The position numbers were made by a program, and so were the translations under genes. This document shows, piece after piece, positions 37,783-48,107 of a DNA stretch of 64,000 nt (positions are counted from its first letter, which is position 1; the number at the start of each line of letters is the position of its first letter). The notes under the pieces are model-generated. The model had not been told where the DNA came from. It searched no databases and saw only the letters and a program-made list of their open reading frames with translations. This stretch comes from an uncultured Micrococcaceae bacterium (GTDB taxonomy: Bacteria; Actinomycetota; Actinomycetes; Actinomycetales; Micrococcaceae): positions 1,178,001 to 1,242,000 of the forward strand of contig CANNAD010000001.1 of assembly GCA_947502645.1 (NCBI GenBank), in the 5' to 3' direction.

Positions 37783-38694
37783 CTAGAAGGCGGGCGGGAA
37801 ATGCTGCAGCTCGAACCGGCTGCGGTATTCGACGTCGTCGCCCGTTAACGGATCCTTGAAGGCGACGCTGCGAGCAAGCAGCTGCAATGGTTTCTCATAG
37901 TCGTCCGGGGCTTTGGGGAGTAGATCCGGGTAGAAGGAGTCATTCAGAATCCCGATTCCGAGCTTCGCCATGTGCAGCCGCAGCTGATGCGTCTTGCCTG
38001 TGTGCGGCTCCAACAGGTACTTGCCGAGCCCGTCACGCGCCTCGATCAGGCTGATCAGCGATTCAGCGTTCGGTTCGCCGTCGACCTCCTGCGCGAGCAG
38101 ATAGGTGCGGGACTTCACCATACGGTTACGCACGACGGCGGGAAGCTCCAGTTCCGGACGGAACGGTGCAATGGCCTCGTATCTCTTGGAGATCTGCCGG
38201 CGTTCGAAGAGCGTCTGATACTTCCCACGGGTAGCCGGGTTGACGGAAAACAACAGCACACCGGCGGTCATCCGGTCGAGGCGGTGCATGGGAATGAGGT
38301 CGGGCAGGTCGAGCTGGACCCGCAGCCGCACCAGGGCGGACTCGGAGATGTAGGTGCCGCCGGGCGTGGTGGGGAGGAAGTGGGGTTTGTCCACCACCAG
38401 GAGATCCTCGTCCTGATGGATGATCCCGATCTCCACCGGCATGCGGGTTTCTTCGGGCAGTTCCCGGTAATACCAGATGAAGGTGTGCTCTGTGAGCGGC
38501 GTCGTCGGGCTCAAGGGAGTTCCGCCGAGGCCCACGACCTCACCGCGCTCGAACCTCCTCGTAATGCCGTCCGGGTCAACATGGCCAAAACGTTCCAGGA
38601 CATAGTCCATGGCCGTTTCCCACGGGCCCTCAGCGGGTAGCCTCAGCCGGGTTGCGTTGACCCCGTTGCGCACGGGTAGCGGGGACTGCATCAC
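37783..38694 (-). CDS. RluA-family pseudouridine synthase
   Basis: EDLLVVDKPHFLPTTPGG, LIPMHRLDRMTAGVLLFSVNP, GKTHQLRLHMAKLGIGILND. Confidence 0.9.
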   Translation of the reverse strand: MMQSPLPVRNGVNATRLRLPAEGPWETAMDYVLERFGHVDPDGITRRFERGEVVGLGGTPLSPTTPLTEHTFIWYYRELPEETRMPVEIGIIHQDEDLLVVDKPHFLPTTPGGTYISESALVRLRVQLDLPDLIPMHRLDRMTAGVLLFSVNPATRGKYQTLFERRQISKRYEAIAPFRPELELPAVVRNRMVKSRTYLLAQEVDGEPNAESLISLIEARDGLGKYLLEPHTGKTHQLRLHMAKLGIGILNDSFYPDLLPKAPDDYEKPLQLLARSVAFKDPLTGDDVEYRSRFELQHFPPAF

Positions 38695-38713
38695 CCGAAT
38701 AGCGTACCGGGCC

Positions 38714-39511
38714 TCAATCCATCGGTTGGCAGTGAGGACAGTAGTAGACGTCGCGCAGGGCGAGCTCGTTGGCGCCGAGAACGTCCTTCACCACGGGCGT
38801 CCGGCACCGGAGGCAATTCGCGCGGCCGTAGACCCAGAAGCGGTCGCCGTGGCGTCCGACGGCGGTTCCCGTCGTCGAGCGGGTGCCGCGGTCCTTGTTC
38901 GCCTCGAGCAGGGTCTTCGACAGTGCGACCACCCGCTCAAGATTCGGCACATCAGCGACAACGTTAAACGGATTGACCCGCGCCAGAAAACACACTTCGC
39001 AACGGTAGATGTTGCCCACCCCCGCAAGGTTTCGCTGGTCCAGAAGCGCCACACCCACCGGTTCGTCCGGGTGAGACCGCAACCGCCGGAGCGCCTCATC
39101 CGCATCCCATTCCGGGCCGAGCAGGTCCGGCCCCAGGTACCCGACGGCGTCGTCCTCCTGTTGCCGGGGCAGCACCTCCAGAATCCCCAGTTCAAACCCC
39201 ACGACGACGGCGCCCGCTACCTCCAGCACGCAGCGCGCCTTGTGTACGGGCCGCCGCCAACGCTCGCGCGGCCCGTACACGTGCCAGGTGCCCTCCATTT
39301 TGAGGTGTGAATGAATGATGGCGCCAGTGCTCTCATCACCCACCCGAATGAGCAGATGCTTTCCTCTCGAGACCACATTCTCGACCGTTTTACCTGTGAG
39401 ATCGACCGTCGCATACGCGGGCACCCGGACGTCGCAGCGAGTCAGCTCCTTACCGGCGAGGACGGCGTTGAGCTGTCTGGCCATCCGCCAGAGATTGTCT
39501 CCCTCAGGCAC
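38714..39511 (-). CDS. Fpg/Nei family DNA glycosylase
   Basis: MPEGDNLWRMARQLNAVLAGK; zinc finger CLRCRTPV...YYCPHCQ. Confidence 0.92.
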   Translation of the reverse strand: MPEGDNLWRMARQLNAVLAGKELTRCDVRVPAYATVDLTGKTVENVVSRGKHLLIRVGDESTGAIIHSHLKMEGTWHVYGPRERWRRPVHKARCVLEVAGAVVVGFELGILEVLPRQQEDDAVGYLGPDLLGPEWDADEALRRLRSHPDEPVGVALLDQRNLAGVGNIYRCEVCFLARVNPFNVVADVPNLERVVALSKTLLEANKDRGTRSTTGTAVGRHGDRFWVYGRANCLRCRTPVVKDVLGANELALRDVYYCPHCQPMD

Positions 39512-42500
39512 GGATCCTCAACCCACGAGGCGTCGTATAAAAACCGGCCGCAACCAGAGCCGTGGCCATAGGTGTATCCAGGATCGATTCGCCGTTGATC
39601 TTCTCCACCGCCAACTTCTCGGCAGCACCGCGCCTGACGATTCCCACCAGAGCCGAAGCAGCAATCCCCAGTTCATCGGGGTCCTCGGTGAACGCGAGCA
39701 ACGTCTTCCCTCCACGTTCCACATACAGGGAAAGCTTCCCATCCACGAGCACCACCAGCGCCCCCGCCTTGCGCCCGGGCCTGTGCCCGGTCTCCAGACT
39801 CGGCCACGCCAACGCAGCACCATAAGGGTTCGCCGGATCCGTCGCCGCCAAAGCAACAGCCGACGGCACAACATCGCCGAGCCTGTTGTCACTGGAGAAC
39901 GATCGCAACCGGTCCACCGTCGACGGAACAGCGAACTGCGCAGCACCCAACTGCTCAATGAAATAACCGCGGCGGGACCTGCCCATCTCCTCCAACCGCG
40001 CCAACACCTTGTACATCAGGGCAAAGCCGCCCGGAGTTCCCTCATTGGCAACCGCCCCACGCGTCACCACCCCGTACCGGTCCATGAGCAGCTCCGCAGT
40101 CGCGTGCGCATGAACTGTGGTGTCAGCTTCGACGTCGGGCAATGCCGTCCACCGTCCGGCAACCATCGGTGGGGCGTTACGGAGCGTCTGGCGCTCGCCG
40201 TCGGACGAGAGTTTCATCGATGCGCCGGTCAGGGACGCACCCGGGGCCCGGCCGACTCGCCCGAGTCTCGCGGACCGGGCCCGACCCGGTGCGGGTTTGC
40301 GCTTATGCGCGGTTTTCCCGCCGCCAACCAGCGAGCGAACCGGGGTGAAGGTGTCGTTGCTGATCCGGCCCGCCCAAACGAGTTCCCACAGAGCGTGCGT
40401 CACGGCGTCGTCGCTCGTTGCCGTGTTCCCGAGCGTTTGCACGAGTTGCCGGAAGAAATAAGCGCCGCCGCCCTCCAACACCTGGAGCAGCTGCAACTGC
40501 AGCTCCGACGGTTCGAAATCGGGCGCGGGATTCAGGGTGAGCGGCGCGTTCTCGGCCAGATGCAACGCGATCCAGCCGTCATTTCCCGGCAGAGCACCAA
40601 CGCCGGACCACACCACCTCACCTGTGGCCATCAGCTCATCAAGCATGGACGGGGAATAGTTGGGGACCCGGGTGCCGAGAATCAGTGGCTCCCAGGCCGA
40701 CGCCGGAATGGGAACGCCAGAGAGCTGATCCACAACGGTGGCAACGCCGTCGAGCCCTCTCAACCCGGAACCGACATGCTGCCATGACGGCAGGAACCGG
40801 CCGTACGTTGGCGGATCCACCGGTTCAACTTCCTGGCGAAGGGCAGCCAGCGAACGACGCCGGAGTCGCCGCAGGACGTCGGTGTCACACCATTCGGAGG
40901 TGGCCGGACGGTGGGTTTTGTCCTCCTCCGGTCCCGCCTCCGTTGGACGGAACTCTCCTTCAACCACCCGGTTCTCGTGGGCGAGCCGCTGGAGGGTGGC
41001 GGCGACGACGGCGACTCCGAGCCCCAGCCGCGCGGCAGCTTCGTTGGCCGTGAAAGGGCCGTGCGTTCGTGCATATCGGCCCACGAGATCCCCGAGGGGA
41101 TCGGTAACCGGCTCGATGAACGCCGTCGGGATGCCCATGGGCAGCGGGACACCAACGGCGTCGCGCAACCGGGCAGCGTCCTCGACGGCGGCCACCCGTT
41201 GAACACCCGCGACTCCAACGGAGAAGGCCCGGTTGGATCGGCTCAGTTCGGTGAGATGCTGATCGGCCTGTTCGGGGTCCTCCAGACGCTCCGCGACTTC
41301 CGCGGACGACAAGGGTCCGAGCAGCCGCAACAGATCCGCGACTCCTTCGAGGCCCCGAGCCTTCCGGTCAGGAGCCAGACGCTGCAGTTCCGCCTCCGTC
41401 TCCATGATGACTTTCGCATCGAGCAGCTCACGCAGTTCCGCCCTGCCAAGCAGTTCGTTCAACAGGGTCGGGTCCAAGGACAGCGCCGCGGCCCGGCGCT
41501 CAGCCAACGGTGAATCGCCTTCGTAGAGGAAGGACGCAACGTAACCGAACAGGATGGAGCGTGCGAACGGGGACGGCTGCGACGTGGTGATTTCCACGAC
41601 ACGTATTTCCCGGCGCTCGATCGCTGCCGTGACGTCTTTCAGAGCAGGAAGATCGTACACATCCTGCAGGCATTCACGAACTGTTTCGAGAACGATGGGA
41701 AACGTTGGGTACTTCCGGGCGACGTCCAACAGTTGGGCAGAGCGCTGACGCTGCTGCCACAGCGGTGCACGCTTACCGGGGTTCTGCCGAGGCAGTAGCA
41801 GCGCTCTGGCCGCGCACTCGCGGAATCGGGCTGCGAACAACGCCGATCCGCCCACTTCACCGGTGACAATCCGGTCCAGTTCATCGGCGTCGAACAGGAA
41901 GAGTTCCGCCCCAGGAGGTTCATCATCCATGAGCGGCACCCGCAGCACAATGCCGTCGTCGGACGCCATCGCAGAACCGTCCAGCCCGTACCTCTCGTGC
42001 AGCCTCGCGCCGACGGCCAGCGCCCACGGCGCGTGCACCGGCATGCCGAAGGGGCTGTGCAGGATCACCCGCCAGTCACCGAGTTCATCGTGGAAACGCT
42101 CCACTACAAGGTTGCGGTCGTTGGGCACTACCTCGGTGGCCACCTGCTGTTCCGAGATGTAGTTCAGGAGGTTTCCGGAGGCCCACTCGTCGAGTCCGAT
42201 GGCCGCGCAGCGTTCGAGCGCGGATTCCCTGGATGCCCCGCTGACCTCGCGGACAAACGCACCCAACGCCCGTCCGAGATCAACGGGCCGGCCGAGCGAA
42301 TCGCCCTTCCAGAACGGCAGCTTGCCCGGCTGTCCGAACGCCGGCGACACGAGCACACGGTCATGGGTAATGTCCTCGATGCGCCAGCTGGTGGCACCGA
42401 GCGCGAAGACATCACCAACGCGCGATTCGTAGACCATCTCCTCATCGAGCTCGCCCACACGCCGCCCGCCCTTGTTCGCGGATTCCTCAGAACCCACGAT

Positions 42501-44255
42501 GTAGACGCCGAAGAGGCCGCGGTCCGGAATGGTTCCTCCCGAGGTGACGGCGAGCCGCTGAGCCCCAGGCCTACCCGTGATGGTCCCCTCCGTCCGGTCC
42601 CAGACGATCCGCGGACGCAGCTCCGCGAACTCATCCGACGGGTAACGCCCTGAAAGGAGGTCCAGAGTGGCATCAAACGCCGAGCGCGGGAGCGTGGCGA
42701 ACGGCGCGGAACGGCGCACGACGTCGAACCATTCCTCCACGTCGACGGAACCAAGAGCCGCCGCAGCCACGGTCTGCTGAGCCAGGATGTCCAAGGGGTT
42801 CGTGGGGATGAATAGCGGCTCGATCTGCCCGGCGAGCATCCGCTCCACGGTCACAGCTGTGTTGACCAGATCTCCCCGATGCTTGGGGAACAGCACGCCC
42901 TGGGAAACCTCACCCACCTGATGGCCAGCACGCCCAACGCGCTGCAGCCCGCTCGCCACGGACTGCGGAGACTCAACCTGAACCACGAGGTCCACCGCGC
43001 CCATATCGATACCCAGTTCCAGGGATGACGTCGCCACCACGCAACGCAGCCGCCCCGACTTCAGATCATCTTCGATCAACGCCCGCTGATCCTTCGACAC
43101 CGACCCATGATGGGCGCGTGCCAGCAGCGGGTCCGCACCCTGGGACTGCCCTGCCTGAGCCATGATCTGTGCGGGCGGGTGGCGTTCGTCATTCGGGGTG
43201 ACAGAAGCGTCCTCCGACCAGGCGTCGGCTGTGGCAAGCCGACCCTCGTGGATTTCGTTCAATCGTGCGGTGAGGCGTTCAGCCAGGCGACGGGAGTTCG
43301 CGAACACGATCGTCGACCGGTTTGCCTCGATGAGGTCTACGATCTTTTCCTCGACGTGCGGCCAGATGCTGGCCTGCGGAGAGTAGCCGCCGCCGTCGTC
43401 GGTATCAGTGGCGCCAGAGGCAGGGGAGGGTGCGGAGCCGAGTTCCGACATGTCCTCCACAGGAACGGTGACGGTGATGTCCCAGGATTTGCGCGACGCC
43501 GGTGCCACGATCTCCACGGGTGCGGTCCCACCGAGAAACCGGGCCACCGTTTCTTTCGGTTCCACCGTCGCAGAAAGCCCGATCCGCTGCACCGGCCGTC
43601 CCAGCATTGCGTCCAGACGCGCCAGTGAAACGGCGAGGTGAGCGCCGCGTTTGGTGCCCGCCACCGCGTGAACCTCGTCAACGATCACGGTGTCGACCTC
43701 GGCCAGCGTCTCCCGCGCCTTCGAGGTCAGCATCAGGAACAAGGACTCCGGCGTCGTGATCAGAATGTCCGGCGGCTTGCTGAGTAACTGGCGCCGCTCC
43801 GCCTGAGGTGTATCGCCGCTGCGCACTCCGACAGTGATCTCCGGAACAGGCAGGTCGAGCCTCCGCGCCGTCTGCGTAATGCCGATGAGCGGTGCCCGCA
43901 GGTTGCGCTCGACGTCCACGCCGAGGGCCTTCAACGGCGAGATATACAGGACCCGAGTGGACCGCCGTCGTTCCTTCCGGCCGCCGCCGCGCTTAGTGCC
44001 TGCGCCTGCGCCCGCGCCGTCGTCGTCCGCCGTCGAAGCCGACGTCGTCAGGAACCGGTCCAGTGCCCACAGAAACGCCGCGAGTGTCTTGCCCGAACCC
44101 GTGGGAGCAACCACCAGGGCATTCGCTCCGCGGGACACCGCATCCCACGCACCCTCCTGCGCTGGGGTGGGCTCACTGAAAGCGCCCGCGAACCACTCAC
44201 GAGTGGCTTGCGTGAACTTCTCCAGCACCTGCGTCATGGCTTCATCATCCAACAC
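39504..44255 (-). CDS. lhr: Lhr-family ATP-dependent DNA helicase; start possibly a few codons downstream
   Basis: 1583 aa; ALVVAPTGSGKTLAAFLWALDRF, VIVDEVHAVAGTKRGAHLAVSL, LSATVEPKE, QRVGRAGHQVGEVSQG. Confidence 0.93.
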   Translation of the reverse strand: MLDDEAMTQVLEKFTQATREWFAGAFSEPTPAQEGAWDAVSRGANALVVAPTGSGKTLAAFLWALDRFLTTSASTADDDGAGAGAGTKRGGGRKERRRSTRVLYISPLKALGVDVERNLRAPLIGITQTARRLDLPVPEITVGVRSGDTPQAERRQLLSKPPDILITTPESLFLMLTSKARETLAEVDTVIVDEVHAVAGTKRGAHLAVSLARLDAMLGRPVQRIGLSATVEPKETVARFLGGTAPVEIVAPASRKSWDITVTVPVEDMSELGSAPSPASGATDTDDGGGYSPQASIWPHVEEKIVDLIEANRSTIVFANSRRLAERLTARLNEIHEGRLATADAWSEDASVTPNDERHPPAQIMAQAGQSQGADPLLARAHHGSVSKDQRALIEDDLKSGRLRCVVATSSLELGIDMGAVDLVVQVESPQSVASGLQRVGRAGHQVGEVSQGVLFPKHRGDLVNTAVTVERMLAGQIEPLFIPTNPLDILAQQTVAAAALGSVDVEEWFDVVRRSAPFATLPRSAFDATLDLLSGRYPSDEFAELRPRIVWDRTEGTITGRPGAQRLAVTSGGTIPDRGLFGVYIVGSEESANKGGRRVGELDEEMVYESRVGDVFALGATSWRIEDITHDRVLVSPAFGQPGKLPFWKGDSLGRPVDLGRALGAFVREVSGASRESALERCAAIGLDEWASGNLLNYISEQQVATEVVPNDRNLVVERFHDELGDWRVILHSPFGMPVHAPWALAVGARLHERYGLDGSAMASDDGIVLRVPLMDDEPPGAELFLFDADELDRIVTGEVGGSALFAARFRECAARALLLPRQNPGKRAPLWQQRQRSAQLLDVARKYPTFPIVLETVRECLQDVYDLPALKDVTAAIERREIRVVEITTSQPSPFARSILFGYVASFLYEGDSPLAERRAAALSLDPTLLNELLGRAELRELLDAKVIMETEAELQRLAPDRKARGLEGVADLLRLLGPLSSAEVAERLEDPEQADQHLTELSRSNRAFSVGVAGVQRVAAVEDAARLRDAVGVPLPMGIPTAFIEPVTDPLGDLVGRYARTHGPFTANEAAARLGLGVAVVAATLQRLAHENRVVEGEFRPTEAGPEEDKTHRPATSEWCDTDVLRRLRRRSLAALRQEVEPVDPPTYGRFLPSWQHVGSGLRGLDGVATVVDQLSGVPIPASAWEPLILGTRVPNYSPSMLDELMATGEVVWSGVGALPGNDGWIALHLAENAPLTLNPAPDFEPSELQLQLLQVLEGGGAYFFRQLVQTLGNTATSDDAVTHALWELVWAGRISNDTFTPVRSLVGGGKTAHKRKPAPGRARSARLGRVGRAPGASLTGASMKLSSDGERQTLRNAPPMVAGRWTALPDVEADTTVHAHATAELLMDRYGVVTRGAVANEGTPGGFALMYKVLARLEEMGRSRRGYFIEQLGAAQFAVPSTVDRLRSFSSDNRLGDVVPSAVALAATDPANPYGAALAWPSLETGHRPGRKAGALVVLVDGKLSLYVERGGKTLLAFTEDPDELGIAASALVGIVRRGAAEKLAVEKINGESILDTPMATALVAAGFYTTPRGLRIRA

Positions 44256-44315
44256 TGGACGGACATTTTTCGAAAGTGGCCCAAGGCCGCGTCGGGAACA
44301 CCGGTAGAGTAGAAG

Positions 44316-44360
44316 GTGGTGAGCCGGGAAGTCTGGTCGGCGTGAACTTGAACGCGCCCA
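44316..44360 (+). ncRNA. Structured nhaA 5' leader; candidate cation-responsive (nhaA-I/Li+-like) riboswitch
   Basis: GTGGTGAGCCGGGAAGTCTGGTCGGCGTGAACTTGAACGCG begins about 6 nt after TAGAGT -10; GCCG/CGGC and GCGT/ACGC pairings. Confidence 0.4.
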
Positions 44361-44373
44361 ACTCTAGGACTGT

Positions 44374-45720
44374 ATGACAGAACACACGAAACCCCGCCCC
44401 TCGAACAGTATTCTGAGCCGGGGAAGTTACCCCGAGCATCTGCGCATCACTTCGATCCTGCGCAAGGAGACTGTCGGCGGGGTGCTCCTGCTCGTAGCCA
44501 CCGTCGTCGCGCTGATCCTGGCCAACAGCCCCGCCGCGGACTCCTACTTCAGCCTCCGCAATCTCGAGGTCGGGTATGAGCCGTGGCATCTGAAGCTCAG
44601 TCTCGGCGCATGGGCGGCGGACGGGCTTCTGGCGATTTTTTTCTTCCTGGCTGGCCTTGAGCTCAAGCGAGAATTTGTTGCCGGTGACCTCCGCACTCCC
44701 AGCCGCGCGATTGTTCCGGTGGCGGCAGCGGTGGGCGGCGTCATCGTCCCAGCCCTGATATTCGTTGCTATTGCCGCCAGCGCAGGCCCTGAAGTTCTTA
44801 CCGGGTGGGCTATTCCAACGGCCACGGACATCGCTTTCGCGGTGGCCGTCCTTGCTGTCGTCGGTACGCATCTACCGAGCGCCCTGCGCATCTTTCTTCT
44901 GACGCTCGCCGTGGTTGATGACCTGCTGGCCATAGCGATTATCGCCTTCTTCTACTCTGGCGACATTCACGCCGCGCCCCTCCTGCTGGCCTTGCTTCCG
45001 CTGGCCCTCTACGCGTTTCTGGCGCACAAGTATTCCGGGTTCTTCGGCCGCAAATCATCGGCTGCCTGGCTGTTCCTCCTGCCGATAGGGCTGCTGGTGT
45101 GGGCGCTGGTGCACGCTTCCGGCGTCCACGCGACGGTCGCCGGCGTCCTGCTCGGGTTCGCCGTGCCCGTCATGGCGGCCACGGTGAAAGGGCAGCCAAA
45201 GCCCGACGACGCCGGCCACGACGGTCTGGCGGCCACCCTTGAGCACCGGATTCGTCCGTTGTCCGCCGGGGTCGCGGTCCCGATTTTCGCGTTCTTCTCC
45301 GCCGGGGTGGCTATCGGCGGTTGGGACGGATTTGTCACTGCGGTGTCCGATCCGCTGGCGGTGGGGATCGTCGTCGCGCTTGTCGTGGGCAAACCGGTGG
45401 GCATCCTGCTGGCAACCTGGGGCGTCACGAAGGCTACCCGGGCTGAGCTGGACCCGGACCTGTCCTGGACTGACGTGCTCGGCGTTGCCATGCTTGCCGG
45501 TGTTGGATTCACGGTGTCCCTGCTGATTAGCGAGCTCGCATTCGGCAGCGGCAGTGTGCTCGATGACCACGGCAAGATCGCCATCCTCATCGGTTCGCTT
45601 CTCGCCGCGCTGCTGGCAACCGTTGTCCTGCGCGCACGCAACCGCCACTACCGGCGCCTGGAGTTGAAGGAAAAGATCGACGCCGACCACGACGGAACGC
45701 CCGACGCCTTCGAACGCTGA
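44374..45720 (+). CDS. nhaA: Na+/H+ antiporter NhaA
   Basis: 448 aa; [64 protein letters not shown]. Confidence 0.95.
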   Translation: MTEHTKPRPSNSILSRGSYPEHLRITSILRKETVGGVLLLVATVVALILANSPAADSYFSLRNLEVGYEPWHLKLSLGAWAADGLLAIFFFLAGLELKREFVAGDLRTPSRAIVPVAAAVGGVIVPALIFVAIAASAGPEVLTGWAIPTATDIAFAVAVLAVVGTHLPSALRIFLLTLAVVDDLLAIAIIAFFYSGDIHAAPLLLALLPLALYAFLAHKYSGFFGRKSSAAWLFLLPIGLLVWALVHASGVHATVAGVLLGFAVPVMAATVKGQPKPDDAGHDGLAATLEHRIRPLSAGVAVPIFAFFSAGVAIGGWDGFVTAVSDPLAVGIVVALVVGKPVGILLATWGVTKATRAELDPDLSWTDVLGVAMLAGVGFTVSLLISELAFGSGSVLDDHGKIAILIGSLLAALLATVVLRARNRHYRRLELKEKIDADHDGTPDAFER

Positions 45721-45748
45721 CGGTGGCTGCGGCGATAGACTGCCGCAT

Positions 45749-46609
45749 ATGAGCACCGGCCCCGTCGATCTCCCACATCCGGTCACCCGACAGTTTTTCC
45801 CCAGCCCTGTCCCGCCAGGAACGGGGTGGCCGGGAGATCCTGCCTCTCCCACCACCCCGGTGGCTGAAAACGCGGACGACGTCGTCTCCCAGGCCGGCAG
45901 TACCCGTCACCTTGACCTGCTGAACGCGCAGGTTTCAGTGTGCCGTGCGTGCCCGAGGCTGGTGGAGTGGCGGGAGCAGATCGCGCGCGACAAGCGCAAG
46001 GCGTCAGCGGCCGAACCATACTGGGGCCGTCCCATCCCCGGGTACGGTAGCGCACACCCGAGTGTCCTCATCGTGGGCCTGGCTCCCGCGGCAACGGGCA
46101 GCAACCGCACCGGGCGGGCCTTCACCGGGGACATGGCCGGCGTCTGGCTATTCGGCGCCCTCTACCGGGCGGGGCTCGCGGTTCAGGAAACGAGTGTTTC
46201 CGCAGGCGACGGTCAGGAACTCATCGATACGCGCATGGTCTCCACCGTCCGCTGCGCCCCACCGGACAACAAACCCACGATCGCCGAACGCGACACCTGC
46301 GCACCATGGCTCGATGCCGAACTGAAATTCGTCCTGCCCAGCGTGAAGGTAATCATGTGCCTTGGCTCCTACGGGTGGGCCGCCGCGTTCAGGGCACTGA
46401 AATCACGGGGATACCAGGTTCCTCGGCCGCTACCGAAATTCGGTCACGCCGCCCGCGTCGAAGTCCAACGTCCAGAAGGAGACGCAGGGGACGCCGTCGT
46501 CGTACTGGGGTGTTTCCACCCGAGCCAGCGGAACACCTTCACCGGAAAACTGACTGTCCCCATGATCGACGCCGTTGTGGGCGAAGCGGCGGCAATCGCG
46601 GGCAGGTAA
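45749..46609 (+). CDS. Uracil-DNA glycosylase family protein (UdgB/family 5-like)
   Basis: CRACPRLVEWREQIA, PIPGYGSAHPSVLIVGLAPAATGSNRTGRAFTGDMAG, CFHPSQRNTFTGKLT; TAGACT 7 nt before ATG. Confidence 0.9.
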   Translation: MSTGPVDLPHPVTRQFFPSPVPPGTGWPGDPASPTTPVAENADDVVSQAGSTRHLDLLNAQVSVCRACPRLVEWREQIARDKRKASAAEPYWGRPIPGYGSAHPSVLIVGLAPAATGSNRTGRAFTGDMAGVWLFGALYRAGLAVQETSVSAGDGQELIDTRMVSTVRCAPPDNKPTIAERDTCAPWLDAELKFVLPSVKVIMCLGSYGWAAAFRALKSRGYQVPRPLPKFGHAARVEVQRPEGDAGDAVVVLGCFHPSQRNTFTGKLTVPMIDAVVGEAAAIAGR

Positions 46610-46618
46610 CTTCCGGGA

Positions 46619-47278
46619 CTATTTCGCTGGGGTGTAGGGCTGGAACGTGCCAATGGTCAACAGTTTGATGTCCTCATTGGCGCAGCCCGTGCTCTTGAAC
46701 GGAACCAGCAGGGAATTGGTGTCCTCCGGCGGGTAGACGCGGATGGCCGTGGTCTTGACCTCCTCGCACTCCGTGTACTTACCGGCCCGCGCCTCCGTCA
46801 ACTGGGCGGCAGCGGATTCGCCGGGCTTCAGCTCGTTGGCAACAGGGGCTTTCTTGGATTCACGCTCGGCCGCGGCGCCCACCTGCTCGCCGTCCGCCAC
46901 GAAGGAAACACCAGCCCAACCGTGCAATACACAACTCTTGCTGCCCGTGTTCGTCAACACCAGTTCACGGGAGACGCCTCCCGCCGCGCCCGCACCCGGC
47001 TCGGTGACGACCTCACCACTCAACATCCCCGCCGTGCAACGGTTCTGAATGGCGTCCGTGGACGTCGGGGTCGGCGTCGCCGTCTCAACCGGGGCAGCAG
47101 GCGTAGTGGCATCCGACGACGCCGTAGCGTCCGACGTCGGAATGGCCTCTGACGCCGTAGTCGGTGAGGTGTCACTCGAAGCCTCTGGCGAAGAAGCGCC
47201 ACACCCCCCGAGGAACAGCAGCGAGCCGACGGCCGCTGCAACAACGAGGGTGTGGGACTTGCTACGCACAAAGTTCAT
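46619..47278 (-). CDS. DUF4232-type secreted lipoprotein
   Basis: VGSLLFLGGCGASSPEASS lipobox; Thr/Ser-rich linker; LVLTNTGSKSCVLHGWAGVSFV. Confidence 0.8.
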   Translation of the reverse strand: MNFVRSKSHTLVVAAAVGSLLFLGGCGASSPEASSDTSPTTASEAIPTSDATASSDATTPAAPVETATPTPTSTDAIQNRCTAGMLSGEVVTEPGAGAAGGVSRELVLTNTGSKSCVLHGWAGVSFVADGEQVGAAAERESKKAPVANELKPGESAAAQLTEARAGKYTECEEVKTTAIRVYPPEDTNSLLVPFKSTGCANEDIKLLTIGTFQPYTPAK

Positions 47279-47341
47279 ACCAACACCTCACCGTAACGAC
47301 GTGACCGAGTCAACCATGACGCGGCCAGCGATGCACAGACT

Positions 47342-48049
47342 TTATCTGGAGGTCTCCCTTGTACGGCTCAACGCGATGCCACCCAGGACCACCCCGAGGA
47401 CCCCCGCAGCCAGGCCAAGGTAGCCCGGAATCTGGGAGGCGTCGTCGCCCTCCCGGCCCGCTTCAGCGAGGTCTTCGCCGTCCTCTTCACCGTCCGACGC
47501 CGCGTGGTGGCCCTCTTCGCTGGCCTTAGTCAGCGTGTATGTAGGGGCAGGGGACTCCAACTCGTGCGGGTCCTGATCCTCAGCAGGCATTTCCGCCCAG
47601 TCAGTCTGGCCCTTCTCGCACTCCTGCAACACAGGGAACGCAAGCGTTTCACCAGCCTTTTCCGGATTCTGCATGGCAACCTCGAACGCCATCCGATAGC
47701 CATCCTCGAGCGGCGTCTTGGCAGTGTAAACAATCTGACCAACATGCTTGGTGATGGTGCTGCCATCTTCGAGAGTCAACGGCTCGTCCAACTTCTCCTC
47801 AACCTTCTTCACATCCCACCCCTCGTAAACAGTGGGCTTCGCATCCGCAACACTGTCCGGAATGTTGATGGTGAAACTGGTGGTCGGTGACCCCTCACAA
47901 CCGTGCGACGACGAGAATGTGAGAACAGAGTAGGCGCCCGCGGCCGTGGTGTCCGGCTCAACGGTAACGTGTGCGCTCGCGGACGCGATCCCCGCGGTCA
48001 TCAGGCCTACAGTCGCGGCGGATGCAAGGAGGGTACGGCGAATTTTCAT
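47342..48049 (-). CDS. YcnI-family copper-associated membrane-anchored protein (DUF1775)
   Basis: MKIRRTLLASAATVGLMTAGIASASAHVTVEPDTTAAGAYSVLTFSSSHGCEGSPTTSFTINIP; C-terminal TM. Confidence 0.88.
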   Translation of the reverse strand: MKIRRTLLASAATVGLMTAGIASASAHVTVEPDTTAAGAYSVLTFSSSHGCEGSPTTSFTINIPDSVADAKPTVYEGWDVKKVEEKLDEPLTLEDGSTITKHVGQIVYTAKTPLEDGYRMAFEVAMQNPEKAGETLAFPVLQECEKGQTDWAEMPAEDQDPHELESPAPTYTLTKASEEGHHAASDGEEDGEDLAEAGREGDDASQIPGYLGLAAGVLGVVLGGIALSRTRETSR

Positions 48050-48107
48050 GGTGGAACCTTTCACTGTGCGCGGCTCTGCGGCCTGCGCTGAGTCTTGTGG
48101 ATTCGGG

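Noticed and set aside
37729-37783. Inverted AATGGTC ... GACCATT near the 3' end of the RluA-type gene
   Set aside because: 7-bp arms with a long spacer; too weak to call a terminator or operator
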